Source: Xiphias gladius
Lineage: Eukaryota; Chordata; Actinopteri; Istiophoriformes; Xiphiidae
Direction of reading: 5' to 3'
Length of the DNA stretch: 64,000 bases
Assembly: GCF_016859285.1 (NCBI RefSeq)
Contig: NC_053403.1
Span: forward strand, 20,559,448-20,623,447
Under the pieces are notes generated by a model. The model saw only the letters and a program-made list of their open reading frames with translations. It had not been told where the DNA came from and did no database searches. The position numbers and the translations under genes were made by a program. How positions within the stretch are numbered: the first letter of the stretch is position 1; each line of letters begins with the position of its first letter. This document shows positions 1 to 12,869 of the stretch, piece after piece.

Positions 1-60
1 TTAGTGAAGTATGTCAGAATGCTAACATTTACAGTTGAGGCTGATGGGAATGGTACTTTT
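1..60. repeat. fragment of dispersed repeat family C
   Basis: The words 'gaatgctaacattta' and 'gaggctgatgggaatg' recur in the same order, in diverged form, near 7.8 kb (and related words near 22.4 kb) in this window. From memory this resembles a very common unclassified percomorph fish repeat. The fragment is cut by the left edge. Confidence 0.45.
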
Positions 61-2650
61 TTTAAAAACACCATATTTGTGTGCTGACAGTCTCATTCCA
101 AAACCATGGACATTAATCTGTTGCTATAACAGCCACCACTCTTCTGAGAAGGCATTCCACAAGATGTTGAAACCTAGCTGCAAGGATTTGCTCCCATTAC
201 AGGAGATTGTGTAATGGGATTATTGAGGTAGGGCCTGATGTTGGACCATATATTACCTATTCCAGTCTTGCATGGATATCTTCCATAACTTGGACTCTAT
301 ATTGAAAATATAAACTCACTGGAAGCCAGGAATTCTTAGTGAAGTTGAAGATGGAAAAAAAAACATATTTATTCCAGCAGAAAACAATCCGTTAAGGTCA
401 ATACAAGGCAGGACTCATTCTTCTACCTCTAGTCAGTGAGTGAGTATGGAGTCCTGTGATATCTTTGATTTTACATGGCTTGTATTGTCATTAATATCAG
501 AGCCCTTTGTCCTTTCCCAGTCACAATAAATCATGTTTTTTGTTACTTTACAGCCACCTAATGATATCTTTTCCAAGCTTGAAAGTCTCTAAGAAGATTT
601 TCTACGTCTGGTGAGTTTGTATTTTCAACATTCGTACTGTAATAAATTTTATGAGCCGATCTGTGACTTAAAAGTTCCAGGAGATATCCCTCTATAGTAT
701 ATACAGTGTAGATATACCGTCAGGGCTAGTCTAACACTGATTTTGAGCGATACAGTCATCTTAAATGTGTTGAATGGGGTTGAGATTTTTCAAGTTCTTC
801 GACACCAAACTGGGAAAACAATGTCTTCATGAACCTGGCCTTGCGCACAAGGGGCATTGTCCCACTGAAACTGGAGAGGAACTTCCCCAAACTTTCGCCT
901 CAAAGGAAGCACATTATTTTCTATGATTATATATAGGATTCATTCATGAAATAACTTAGATCATGAAAAAAAAAGTTATGTAGGTTATCCACATACTTTT
1001 AACCATATAGAGTACTTTGCATCACTGGGCTACATGTCCCAGACCATAAAGTTTTCCAGAACTCATCATTTCTGTGGCTCTCCTGTTTTTTTAGTTACAA
1101 GCTACAAAACAGAGAGCCATTTATTTTTTTGAATTCTGTCATCTAAATTCACCTCAACACCACATCTGGACAACCAGAGACTGAATAAGAGTACAGTGCA
1201 TTTGTCTACCTTTAAGGGCCCCTGGAAAAGCACCCTAATGTAATAAACAAAGTGTATGGGAAGATGAAGTATGATTGCATCTGCTCCTTGCTACCTTCAA
1301 TTGGTGATCTAATGTTTTGTTCTTTAAACTCTACATGAGCCAAAATAAATCAGCAGTCAACATACATCTACATGAATCAACACATTGCTCCTTTTCTCCT
1401 CCCTCTATCTCTGTCTGGAGCAGACAGGATGATGTGTAGCTCTGACGTTTTGGCAGAAGATGTGTCAGACCACTATGTGTATTCCTGAGCCCCCAATAAG
1501 ACCCCTGCTGGATGTCTTCAGTTCATTCAACAGCCTTTACCATGTATGGAATACTTCGCACATCTGTCAAAACAGATCAATTGAGTTCAAACAGATGTCA
1601 GAGGGGCAAACCACATTGCCACGGGCCAGTGCATTCTTCTCCCCAATCGTCACTTTGAGTGTGTGTGTGTGGTTTGTATGTGTGTGTAAGTCACAGGCCA
1701 GCCATGCTGACTCCTTCATAGTTTACTGGTTTCAGAAGGAGCAAGGCATTTAAGGACCCAGGCACTCTTCTCTTCTCCTGCCAGTCTGTGACATTGGCGT
1801 TTCTTTTGCTCTCTTTTTTCTTTTCTTGCCAGTTTTCCACGTCTTTGTTCTTTCTTTTTTGTCTAATCTTCGTCTCACTTATCTTGTTCTCTCTCAATCT
1901 TTATCTATTTCCTCTATTCATCTATCCCTCTCTTGACTTTTTATCTCTCGCTTCCACTTCATCAATCAAATTTTCTCCATCTTTTGCCCTGTGCCCTCCT
2001 CCCTGTATGCCTCCCACTTTCTCTGATTCAAAGTAGCAAACAGTTCAGCTTCAATATCCACCTACAGAGAAACCAACCATCCATATCTCATCACTCAGGC
2101 AGCCACAGCAGCAGCGGCACACTGTGCTGGGATGTGGAGAGAAACTTGATCAAAGCTCCTATTACAGGAGCTTAACTCCCAGAAGTCTAGCCTGCCTTAA
2201 ATACACACACAGACACATACACACATGCTAAGTACAAACACGTGCTGGCAGACACATACCACATTTAGTTGTGACCTCTTTTGTTGTTATTGAAATTGTC
2301 AAAAATTTTACTCATTCAGTCATTTACAAGCACACAAATAAGTCACACACACACACATCTGACCATAGAGGTGAGGGAGTTGTCCACACATGGCCCCCTT
2401 TGGCAGAAGCTCAATTACATGCTAATAACACCCTATGGGGCTACAACAGCACAATAAAAACATACATGTGTTGGCTAACTGACATTATTAGCAGTTTTAT
2501 GTGTGGGGACTCCAACAGCCATCGCTGATTTATGAGTCACTATTAATCAACAGTGGCTAAGATCTAAATGATTTCCCTACTGCCCCATAAAAGGGGCTAG
2601 ATGGTAGTAAATCTGAATCAGTCAAGTGAAATTTTGAATATAACATTTCA
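61..2650. other. intergenic, no gene seen
   Basis: No exon-like reading frame flanked by convincing splice sites was found. A pyrimidine-rich stretch lies at about 1790-1960 and short CA runs lie near 2205-2230 and 2345-2360. The open frames here are short and low in complexity. Confidence 0.5.
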
Positions 2651-2654
2651 TGAA

Positions 2655-2945
2655 AAACTACACTCTTATACAGTATATAATGTCAAAAAATGGTGAAAAA
2701 TTCCAATCACAATCTTCCAGAACCAAGGATGAAGTCTTCCAAATATATTTTCTGCCAGATTAACAGTCGAAGAGACAAAGGCATTCAATTTTTACTGATA
2801 TAGAAACCTTCACATCACACTGCAAATCACAAATCACATCACACTGCAAATCTTCACATTTGAGAAGCTGGAACCAGCAATCAATCGACTAACCAATCAA
2901 CTGTCTAATTTGTTATTTTGATGGGGATGACCTACCAGAAGCCTC
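2655..2945. repeat. dispersed repeat family D, copy 1
   Basis: Contains 'tgtcaaaaaatggtgaaaaa', then 'ttcacatttgagaagctgg' and 'caatcgactaaccaatcaac', in the order of a common fish dispersed repeat recalled from memory. A second, more diverged copy lies near 36.1-36.4 kb. An internal tandem duplication of about 24 bases ('cacatcacactgcaaatc' twice) lies at about 2812-2857. The class is unknown. Confidence 0.5.
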
Positions 2946-3111
2946 AAACATACAGCAGCAATTTAGTGGGTGACCTTCACCATGACCGAAAACCTTGAAT
3001 CAGTCTTTTTGCAATTAAAGTTTTGAACAGCAGCTATTTTCTTTTTCTAGTACAAAAACAACCAAAATTGAACAAGCAACGCACATGTAATTCCGTTCAT
3101 GCTGATCCTAC

Positions 3112-3221
3112 CTGTGCCTACTCGCCGCTCTCTGTCCGGTCTGAATACTGGACTCCGCATATCCAAGACCCGAACAAGCCCGAGTTAACATGAAGGCAAG
3201 CAGGTAAAATAAGGTGTCCAT
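3112..3221 (-). CDS. candidate signal-peptide first coding exon of an unidentified secreted or membrane protein
   Basis: I do not recognise this gene. On the minus strand, an ATG at 3221 opens 36 codons plus two bases and runs without a stop into a good donor (CACAG|gtagga). The peptide starts MDTLFYLLAFMLTRACSG: a short acidic start, a hydrophobic core and small residues near a plausible cleavage site, as in a signal peptide. It continues with a polar stretch (...SSIQTGQRAASRH). The rest of the gene would lie leftwards, beyond the window or in exons I could not find in 1-3111. Upstream on the same strand (about 3225-3535) the sequence is richer in CpG than its surroundings and ends at a CT repeat, which could mark a promoter. 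A chance open frame of this length is quite possible, so this is only a candidate. Confidence 0.35.
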
Positions 3222-3224
3222 CAC

Positions 3225-6200
3225 CAAGTCCACTGCAGTTTACAAGGAAATGAATATTATTTATATCCAAAGTTTATCGTAGAAACAGTCAACCACTTGT
3301 CTAACTTTAGTGGCGTGCTGTCGGTAAATGAAAATGGAAAGCCATGACTTCACAGGATGAAGAAAAAACGCAAACCAAGCAATGTCCAGTCAAGTGCATT
3401 TCAGGTAGTAAACTGCAGCTGAAGAGCGATGGAGTCTAACTACCACTGAAGAGCGGGGTAACAAGAAGAAAGTTTCCTGTCAGAGCTCCAAGATCCGTCA
3501 TGTCAGCTTAGGATTTCTCTCTCTCTCTCTCTCTCTGTTTGTCTCTCCCTCTCCCTTCTGTATGTATGGATGTAGCCCCCCCCCCACCATCCTCATTTTT
3601 CCTGTTTCTCTTTAAGACTCAATTCAGCTCAACCCATTTTAGTTCAGATGAACTGAAACTGCTTCACTGGCAATGTAAGACATTTTTGACGTCGCCAAAG
3701 CAATTTTATGATTTCATGTCAAAATAACAATGGTGAAGAAGACAGTCCAAAAAAAACAAGTCAGCTCCAGAAAACTTAAAGCCCTGTATGATAAAGTTCA
3801 AAAATAGGTTCAGCTTTAATGGTCACAAGAAATGTTCAACATGGGATCACATAAAATACAGTAGGCTATACTCCATGTTTGAGGTGGCTGGGTTTTCTTT
3901 TTCCAAACTGTCCCTCATGTTATGGTAGGATGAATGCATATTTTGCTGCTAGAGCAATTCTTTTCTTTGTATCAATTACATATTTGCTTAATTTTTTTAT
4001 TTAAGGGAAGAATTCCAGAATTCAAATATATTAGTATATTTGACCTAAGTACTTCCACCTTTACTCTCTGTTTATTTTTACAAAGTAAAAATACAATCGT
4101 TGCATCCAGAAGTTCAAAAGAGATTTCCGTCATATCAGAGGATCTTCGTAAGCAGATGTAGTTTGTCATAGAAATGTAGATGTTCAAATTAACGTTTTTT
4201 AGAGTGCTTCAAAGAAATTTTGCCCATATTGGTTTTAAGTATGACTATGGAACTTTTGCCAAACAGCAGCCACTGTGGCCACAAGTGGCAATTACAGGAT
4301 AACGGCACACTGAACCCTCTTTCATTTCCTAACATCCTTGAGTTAGAGGCTTTAAAAGCATCATCATAAGGCCACTTCAACGATCTAAAATGTTGTGTAA
4401 TGGTAGTCAGTGAACTGGTTCAGTAATGTCAGTTACAAAGCAATATCTATCTAAGGCGTGGTGCACAGTAGAGGATTTTCAAATCTTAACCGATTTTTTA
4501 AAAAGTGGAAGACCACAGACATAATTACAGATTTAACCGATTTTTAAAATATTTTAATCGTAAAAATGCCAACAGCAGAAGATTCAGCCAAGACACAGAA
4601 CCACACGCTTGGCATTTATACTAAATGATTTCAGAGTGGCAATTCCAGGGACATGGGATCTCACAGAAACTTGTGAACTCGTGATCAAACGTTACTTCAG
4701 AGGAAAACAAACGTGGATGCGGACCGTTTTCGTCAGCTGGTTGCACCAAGAGACAAACTATGAGAAAATAAATGTGAATGATGTCATGGTTGAGAAGATG
4801 GAATCAGCATGACTTATACATTTTGCAGCATGAGCTGGGAGTGAGGTGTAAATAAAAAAATGTTTTAGTTTCAAACGGGGCTAGTGCAAGCTACTGCTAC
4901 AAGCTAACGTTATATTCATTTTTACACAGGTTGAGGGCAGAGTGAAACCTGGCTCAGGAGACAAAACTCTTGTTCATACAGTTAGCGGCAATGTTTCTCT
5001 TCTACACAAGTAAGGTAAATTGTGCTGTTTCTTCTTTTAAAAGTAACATAGTCTCATTCAGAAGTTAAAAGCTAAAAGGGAGATTGTTTCTCATACTTTT
5101 TTGAAGGTCAAGAGTGAACTTTTAGTCTATTTTTAAGCTAACGTAGATGAGAAGACATTTACTGTAAGTGCTCTGAAAAATGGAAATTTGAACATATGAT
5201 CAAAAATTCAAGAGCAGCTACATAATGATAAAAGTGGTGCAATGATTTTGCAAACTCCTGTTTCCAATGTCAAAAATAAACTTTCAAACTCACTATTTCA
5301 TGTTGGTGAAATTTGTCTTAAGTCTATTTTATGCTCAAATGAGAGGCAGAGTTATTAAGAAAGGAGAAAACTAAAATCCCGTAATGCAATCAGCATGTCT
5401 GCCCATATTCCCTTGTGATCAGCATGGCAGATTTCAATCTGAGAAGTGGATGACATCTAACAGCCCAACTCAAAAGAAAGACACACATACATACACAGCA
5501 TGTAGTAGCAACTCCTTATCCGGTGGGTATAGAGGCTCGATGTGTAATTTATGCTGCTGTACTCCCGGAGCCAATGCTTTGAATCCATGCCATGATTTGC
5601 TTTGCACTTCATTCCCCCCTACCTCTTTCCCATCATTCTCTGTATCCAAATTTAGCATACATGGCAAAATGTTAAAAATAGACCTCTGCAATATCAGCAG
5701 TTCTTTCAGACATACTGTACTGGGACCATTTTCTGTTTAAATTCCATATGATTCTAGTTAATTTTCAGTGGATGAAAACAGTATAACAAACCATATTTAG
5801 GCGCATTTACTGTGCATCTGTGGGTCAAAAGTAAACAGAAAGAAAAACTGCGTTTTTTTTCTATTTGTTTATTCATGTTCAGAGAACCTTGAACACTTTC
5901 TTTTTCCTCATGCCAGATTTATGTGAGAATTTTTGTTGGGGGTTATTTAATTTACCTAGAATTTTGTTGTTTTCCATGGTTGTCTTTACACTTATACTGA
6001 ATGAAAGCTGTGAATCTTTTCCATTGCTGCCACAGGGGAATGCCCAGCTCTGCAATCCTCCCATCAGCCCACTAATGAGATCAGCTCTCCCTGCTGCTCT
6101 TTTACAAAATCTGTGACTCCCTGCTGAGAGCATTGCCAGACACACTGAGAAGGATGAGCCGATAATGGAAACATATATCCGTTGCTTTTAATTTAACAGA

Positions 6201-7735
6201 TATCTGGTAACTTAGTATTTAATTCCAGTATGCATCAACCATACCAACTATGATATAAATTAGATAAATTGTATGTTAACTGCAGATACAGTGCCAGTGT
6301 TTAGAAGGGAAATTGTTGCACATTTGTTCCATAACTGCTATGTTTGTCTTGGTTTTTATGCACTTTAGCTGGTAACTCACCATCATTATACAGCAATTGT
6401 AGCTGATAGTTAAAACACTCAAAGTATCTGGCAAACACATAAAGTTAGCCACGGCCTGCTTATACCCTTGTAAAATGGATTCCCAGCACACAGACCTCTG
6501 AACTTTTTGGGTCCATGCAAAACAATGCATTAAAATGCTTGCCAAACAAAAGTTGGAAAATATTAAGCAGACTGGGGAGTGGTGACCTCTGTTTGGGAAT
6601 GGGAGGCTCACAATACTTTTTCTCATGGCTCATTAACTGTAGCTGCAGGCCGCAACTTGACTACTAAACCTTTCAAATGAATTGTGTTTGGTGTGAGATG
6701 CTGGCCAGGCAGCAGTGTAATTGATAAGACCAAGAATGAATGAGAGGCTTCGGGAACCATGTGATGCATGACACAAACCAGATATAAAACGAATCGGACT
6801 ATGGGTGAGTTGAAAGAAATGGTGAGGTCTTTGAAGATGAATGGCGTTCATCATGTTGGAATGCACAAATTATCACACACATTTCATCTTTGCTAAATAA
6901 AAATCCTAAGAAAGCAATTAATCCCGACAGATACTCACAATCACACCATGTTAAATTTCAGCCAAATTCATTCCCTAAATTACTAACTTCTCTAAAGCCA
7001 AAGCTCGCCTACATTAAAATTGTAACATTTCCATAATCATGTGGAAATTAGTATCAGTTGAAATTTGAGAGCGTTATGAGCTTGTGTGCAGTATCGAGAG
7101 GTATCGTCAGCTTATCTAATGCACATTTCCATTAAACGGAAGTTCGTTGAAAATTTTGCTTCAACTGTGTGCTGTGCACAGCATAACATATTTCTACATA
7201 CTGGTGCACTTTCTGAAGATATTTTACCACTAAGTAATTTCAATTCCCTTTACCATGAAAGAACGAAAATAACGATCTTGTAACAGGATTGATAATGTAG
7301 TGGGTAGGCTAATTGTCAATAACACAAAATTCTCTGAATCTCTGAATTGTCTTAATTCCACATCATTCTATGTGCTCCACAGCTAACAGGACTATACTGT
7401 GCTTACAGCTGCATGTTTCAGTCGCCCGTCTCACTTGTGTCTGCCGGAACAGATGCGCCTCTGTTTTAATCAGTCCAGCTGTCTACATTGGGCATGTAAT
7501 GGCTCGCGTTTTACTCACACTATTTGCCCATAAAAAGCCGTAAAGTTAAAGTATATTTACACTTCAAGTCTATTTTCCTGCCCTTCACAGACGTAAGTAC
7601 AGTGATTTAGTGTCTCGCACAGTCTTACAACTCAATAGTGTTGCTTAATGCATCCTGTGTAGATAAAAAGTAAGCACCGGAGGAGCAGCAGCAGCAGCTT
7701 CAGTGCTTGTGTGTGTCAGGATGTTGTACTTGAGC
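3225..7735. other. intergenic, no gene seen
   Basis: A CT microsatellite lies at 3516-3536. An AT-rich segment at about 4440-4600, with repeated 'ccgattttt' words, looks like a decayed repeat. Around 5.98-6.15 kb and 6.63-6.86 kb there is non-repetitive sequence that could be conserved non-coding DNA, but nothing in the sequence alone proves it. Confidence 0.4.
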
Positions 7736-7739
7736 ACAG

Positions 7740-7925
7740 TGGTGCTTTAAGCTAATTGGTAAAGTTTGCAGGATAACATGCTTGCACCATTTTAATTTAT
7801 TGAGTTAACATGTTAACATTTGCCAATAAACACAAAGTACAGCTGGGGCTGAAATTACAACTTTGACCTGATGACAGTGCTAAAATCTACTAACGAAGCC
7901 ATAAAACTTGGCATACTTATGAACT
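7740..7925. repeat. dispersed repeat family C, copy 2
   Basis: Includes 'catgttaacatttgccaa', 'aacacaaagtacagctgggg' and 'tttgacctgatgacagtgct', the ordered words of the same family seen at the left edge and near 22.4 kb. It directly abuts the L2 3' end that follows. The class is unknown. Confidence 0.5.
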
Positions 7926-7944
7926 TGAGAGAGAGAGAATTACA

Positions 7945-8671
7945 AAATTAGCTGTAAAAAAAATCCCTACCACCTGAAAAACCTCGTAAGAGTTAAAGGA
8001 TTTCTGTCTAAACAAGATACAGAGAAATTTGTTCATGCATTTATTTTCAGCAGGCTAGACTATTGTAATGTTTTCACAGGTTGTACCAAAAAATCAACCA
8101 GAAAGCTGCAGCTTATCCAGAATGCTGCTGCCAGAATCCTCACTAACACCAAGGAAGTGGAGCGCATTACTGCAAGAATAGATTTTAAAAATCTTATTAC
8201 TTGTCAATGGTCTTGGGCCTAAATACATCTCTGATTTACTTGTACTTACGAAGCATCCAGACCCCTCAGGTCATCTGAGTGAGATTTACTCAGTGCTACC
8301 AGAAAACCAAGCAAGATGAAGCAGATTTTAGTTTCTATGCTCCCCACTTGTGGAACAAGCTTTCTGAATACCTTAGGTCTGCTAAAGCTGTCAGCACATT
8401 TAAATCAGGGCTTAAAACATTATTGTTTGCTGGGACTTTCCGTATATGTGAGCACAGAAAGTAGGAAAGCAGCAAACAGATAAAGGGCGGTCCAGCCATA
8501 TACTAGGTTTTCACCTAGTCTTGCTGATTAATATATGCCTCTATAAAGCAGTTTGAATTGCCCTGTTTTTATGGTCTTTTAAATGAAATTTTAATGTATT
8601 TCTATGCCTCTGTAAAGCACTTTGAATTGCCTTGTGTCTGAATGGTACTATATAAATAAACTTGCCTTGCC
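7945..8671 (+). mobile_element. L2/CR1-clade LINE, 3' end fragment
   Basis: Plus-strand conceptual translation in broken frames gives the typical C-terminal end of a fish L2-like ORF2: 'KLQLIQNAAARILTNT', then a segment reading FSFYAPHLWNKLSEYLRSAK and TFKSGLKTLLF. It is followed by a 3' untranslated tail containing 'aagcactttgaattgcctt' and 'ctatataaataaa', ending in two TTGCC units. Only the last 0.7 kb remains and the frame is broken, so it is dead. Confidence 0.75.
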
Positions 8672-8689
8672 TCCTCTGGTCCCTAAACC

Positions 8690-10430
8690 GTGATAAAATT
8701 AATGTTAAAAATACCCAAGAGCCCGTGTCCAGAGAGAGCTCTATACCATTTGACAGTGTGACAGGCCATTTCTTTCAGTTTACGTGCTGTTAACTTTTAT
8801 TTTCTCCTTCAGATGCTGCAGGGTGAAACTTGCTGATGAGTCTCCTTTGCGTTCCTTCCTCACAGCTTCATTTCACTGGAATCTCTGGCACTTTTGGCGT
8901 TTTATATGGCTGCACTATGAGGCTAACTTTAAAAAATGCAACCGGATAGCATTTCTTTCCTGTGGCTTTAGATTAATTGCATCTTCCTTAAGAGCCAGCT
9001 TGCAATTGGATGTACTTGAAACGACCCTATCAACTGTGTGGCATTCGCTGGCTGGACTCTCAACCAAAGCCCTTGGGAAGATTAACATTCCGGTGGGGGA
9101 ACCACTGTATCTCTGTCATTATAAATAGACAGGATTAGGCCATACACAAAATAAACAAGGCTTTTTAGCAACATACAACATGTGTTGATAAGGGTACCAT
9201 TCCTCTAAACAGTTAGTGCAGAAGTCTGAATTCTGTGTACTTTGAAAAACTTGTATTCTGTGCCTTTCTGTTGTCCTATTGTACCCCATTTCTTTTCTAT
9301 CTACTTCCACCGCTTCCTCTAATCTAGACTTGGTGTGTGTGCTTTGTGGCTGCGATGATGACATTCTTTGAGGCTTGGCCTCCATTTCACATTTGTGCAG
9401 TTCAGGATTTTTTTGTTTGCTTTAACTATTATGGGAGACCCCCAGTTGTTATTTTGCACTTTGGAGATACCTTTAAAATACCTCTGCTAGTGTGCTGTGT
9501 TGCACTGAAAAGACTGGAGTTAGGAGAGGTGTCTTTTGAGTTAATTTCTGTCAGATTGGGCTCTGGACTCGTTGACTGTTGTTCTTCTTTTGAGGCTTTA
9601 GGTGCCCAGACCATATGTACTTACAAGACAGCACAAATTAATTTGTCACAATGCAGTGTATGCAGTCAACATACAGTGGTCCTAAGCAAACTCAGGTTCC
9701 TTACACACAGAGTACCTTCATGTTTTTCCAGACTTTACACACACTGCAGGAGCCACTGTTTTCGAAACATATCTTGACTTTTTTATAGCCTTCTAACAAA
9801 ATGTTACCCTAGTTTAAAGACCGCTTCTTGTCAGATGAAAAAGAAAACATAAAGATACGTTACTGTGGTGTGCCTGTTTTGACTGAGAAGGTGCTTTCAG
9901 TGTTAATCATCAGTTACTATCACAAGTCAAAAGCTTCAGTTTCATAGGAAATAATTAGCAATGGCATGTTCACATTCTACAAAAGGTATGTAAAAACATT
10001 CAATCTTGTGGTGACCCTGCCTCAGAGAACACAACTTCTTAAACCTCTGTTATGAGAAACTTAAACTCTGGGGCTCCAATGATTCACCTCTATGCTGTAA
10101 CAAGAATTCTTTAGATTGCTGAGACATGGAGCATTATATCCTACATTAATAATCCAAAACCTGAGCCGTGTTCTTGGACCATGATCAACATATTACAGCT
10201 CTATGACGAAGATGAATGCAATGTTACATTTCTTTAATCCTGCTGAAATCAACTGTGGTGGTCAGTCCTTTTTTTTTGGTAACACTTTTTTTAATTTATT
10301 TTTTTTCTCCTTTGAATTGCCCAATGTTGGTCACCTGGAAAAGGCAGGGGGGGATTACACCCATTTCATGATTAAGTAAACTCTTAGATTGCTTGTGCAA
10401 TGAAAAATGTACAAATAAAGTTGCAAAAAA
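8690..10430. other. intergenic, no gene seen
   Basis: Open frames at 8784-9128 and 9337-9777 show no recognisable domain, no splice context and no coding-like composition. No repeat family was identified here. Confidence 0.45.
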
Positions 10431-10432
10431 AA

Positions 10433-11850
10433 AAATGTTGGCCTGTTCCGCCACTTGGGGAAAGTGCAACAAGCTGTAAACACAAAATTAACATATTAAC
10501 ACCCCATAAAATTTATATGACGAACCTGCTAGAAAAGAGATGACTTTTTACATGTAGAGCAGATATATATCAACATTAACATTCATATAGTCCTGTTGTA
10601 GGTGAACTGATAAAAGTAAGTCCAATGTTCAGTTTTATTTTAGCTCTGTTTTGGTTTCCCCTTTTGGAGAAAACGTGGCTCTTTGGCTGCTAATGCTACA
10701 TTCACATAATCAAAGCAGAATGGGAAGAATAGGGAAATCTACTATTTCCTAACCCTAGCTCTAGCCTTGTGTTCACACCATTTAAAATACCTAAATTAGT
10801 TCTGCTGTGTTGCATGTTTACAGCATTTTGTTAACAAGTGTTTTTTTAGATTTTGGCTTATTGTCTATGGTGGCTTTACAGTCATGTTACTACAGGTTTG
10901 CTGACATTTCTTTTCTTCTTTTCACCAAATAGGAGATATTTTAGCTATCAAAAATGTCCAATACATCTGAATTAGAATTACATCTTGGAGGTTAACATTT
11001 TTTCCCTGCCTTTCTTGTAATATTGTTACTTGTAATCACGGTTTTTAATTATGTTCACCAGATAATTGCAAACTATGTCTGCCTTCTTATGGGTGCCTGA
11101 CAGCTAGTGTACAGAGGGTAATCACAGCATTTTTGCTGAAAGCAGATGTGTGTTGTGGATGCAAACTGCACAAATGTGAGCAGTGAAATTTAACTGAAAC
11201 AGTAAAGTTGTGAGCCATAAAACCAAAACAATGAGCTGCAATGATACCAGAGATCTCTGTAAAGTTGAGGTGAGTAAAGAGTCAGGTGATAATTCTCTGA
11301 GGATTTGTCACTACTAGCAGTGCCTTTTAATGTCACAATTGTTGTTCAGAGCAGTGAGGACCCAAGTGCAGACACAAGACAGGCTGATGCAGTGAAGTAC
11401 TTTTACTAAAACCCAGCATACAGTAAATGTAGGATAACTAGGCAGATGAGAAGAAAGGCAGGCAAGCAAACAGGGACAGACAACTGGATCACAAGAGGAA
11501 CACATGGGCACATAACTGGGTAACAAAAAGGTATACTGAGTGTAGACATAGGACTGGTATAGGTACTGGCAGAGAAAATGAGAAACTGGAACCAGGTATG
11601 TGAATGGGCGGGGCAGTCAGGTGAGTGAGACAGGGACAAAAGTCTCAGGATATCTAGTGAGTAGGGGGGGTCTGGGGAGAAAAGGAGAGGGACAGGTCCT
11701 GGGAGCAGTGAGTTGAGCTAGGGAGTTAGCAAAAAGGGCCAAGGGAAACAGATGGATAGATCATGACATTCACATTACACATAGTCATCTGATTGATTGT
11801 TATTTTAAAAAGGCATTATTAGAACAGCTTTAAAACAGATTGCAAATTAT
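10433..11850. repeat. dispersed repeat family A, copy 1, interrupted
   Basis: Shares ordered words with copies near 17-18, 29-30 and 54.6-56.2 kb: 'cgccacttggggaaagtgcaa', 'aagtccaatgttcag', 'agctctgttttggt', 'gtgagccataaaaccaaaac', 'aatgagctg', 'caggtgataattctctga'. About 330 bases near 10,720-11,050 have no counterpart in the other copies. A 438-bp LTR sits at 11,331-11,768. After it the family continues with 'cacatagtcatctgattg' and 'gaacagctttaaa'. The class is unknown; no coding sequence was seen. Confidence 0.55.
11331..11768 (-). mobile_element. solo LTR, probably Ty3/gypsy-like
   Basis: The 438-bp block begins TGTCA and ends TGACA, the inverted terminal pairs usual for LTRs. Read on the minus strand it is pyrimidine-rich and ends with 'ctgcacttgggtcctcactg' followed by 'ctctgaacaacaattgtgaca', which resembles LTR ends common in fish. 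Both flanks belong to dispersed repeat family A, so it inserted into that repeat. No internal gag-pol sequence adjoins it, hence solo. A clear 4-6 bp target duplication was not found. Confidence 0.5.
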
Positions 11851-12750
11851 GTTTACAACCTAAGTTCAAGAAAAGTACTGTACTTTCACTTTAAAAACCT
11901 TGTCAAATCTGATACCCTCCACAGGCATGCTTACGTTTATTTTCTCAAGATAATGTCTCTTCAAAATCATGTGAAAATAAATACCCAGACCAGGGTCTGG
12001 CCCTTTCTATCTATTCCGCTCTGTTGAAACTGTTGTCCCTGTGATGCTGGGTGGGGCAAAGGGAAAACAATTTCATTACTATCATTATAGTAATTACCCC
12101 TGGCCCTTATCATCACGGATGTTTGTCCAAGAAATCCTGCATTAGCACAGTTCTTGTGAAGATGATGGTACTGTCCCACACAAAGATGAAGATGAATTGG
12201 ACTAGATCATTCTCTTGAACTTAATTTTAACTACATGTTCATTCATTGTTTATTCAGTATAAGGCTGCCTTACAATCTTCATTACACCACTTCACAAATC
12301 ATACAAATTGTCTCATATTGTCCTTGCATAAGAGAAGGCAGGGGATTATTAGGTAAATCATGCAGTGCAAATGGAAAGTAGATGCAGGGTGTAAGCTACC
12401 AATTTACCCTTAAGTGGCACATGCCTCTATGAAAGCAGTACTTTTGCATGTTCTGTGAATGTTCCTATTTAGCCCTATTCTCCTTTTTAAGGTAACTGCT
12501 GATGTGTTTTGTTACTTTTATTTCATGGCACTTTGTAAGCTACTTAATTGTTGGTTCACTGTGTGAATGATGTGATGCTTTTTGCTGTGAATCCCCTGTC
12601 GTCATACAAGATAAAACCGACCTCCTGTGTGGGCTTTGTTTGAAGAAGCTGAGCTCATAAACAAAACACGAGGGAGATGCAGCAGGATGTTTATGGGGAT
12701 GTGAGGTAGGATGGATTAGGAACCGCAAGTGATTAAGCAGAAGGGCCCTT
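11850..12750. other. intergenic, no gene seen
   Basis: No exon or recognisable repeat was found. The open frames are short. Confidence 0.45.
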
Positions 12751-12752
12751 GC

Positions 12753-12864
<112 letters not shown>

Positions 12865-12869
12865 GCTCA

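Noticed and set aside
8784..9128. 114-codon plus-strand frame
   Set aside because: No recognisable domain, no splice context and ordinary intergenic composition.
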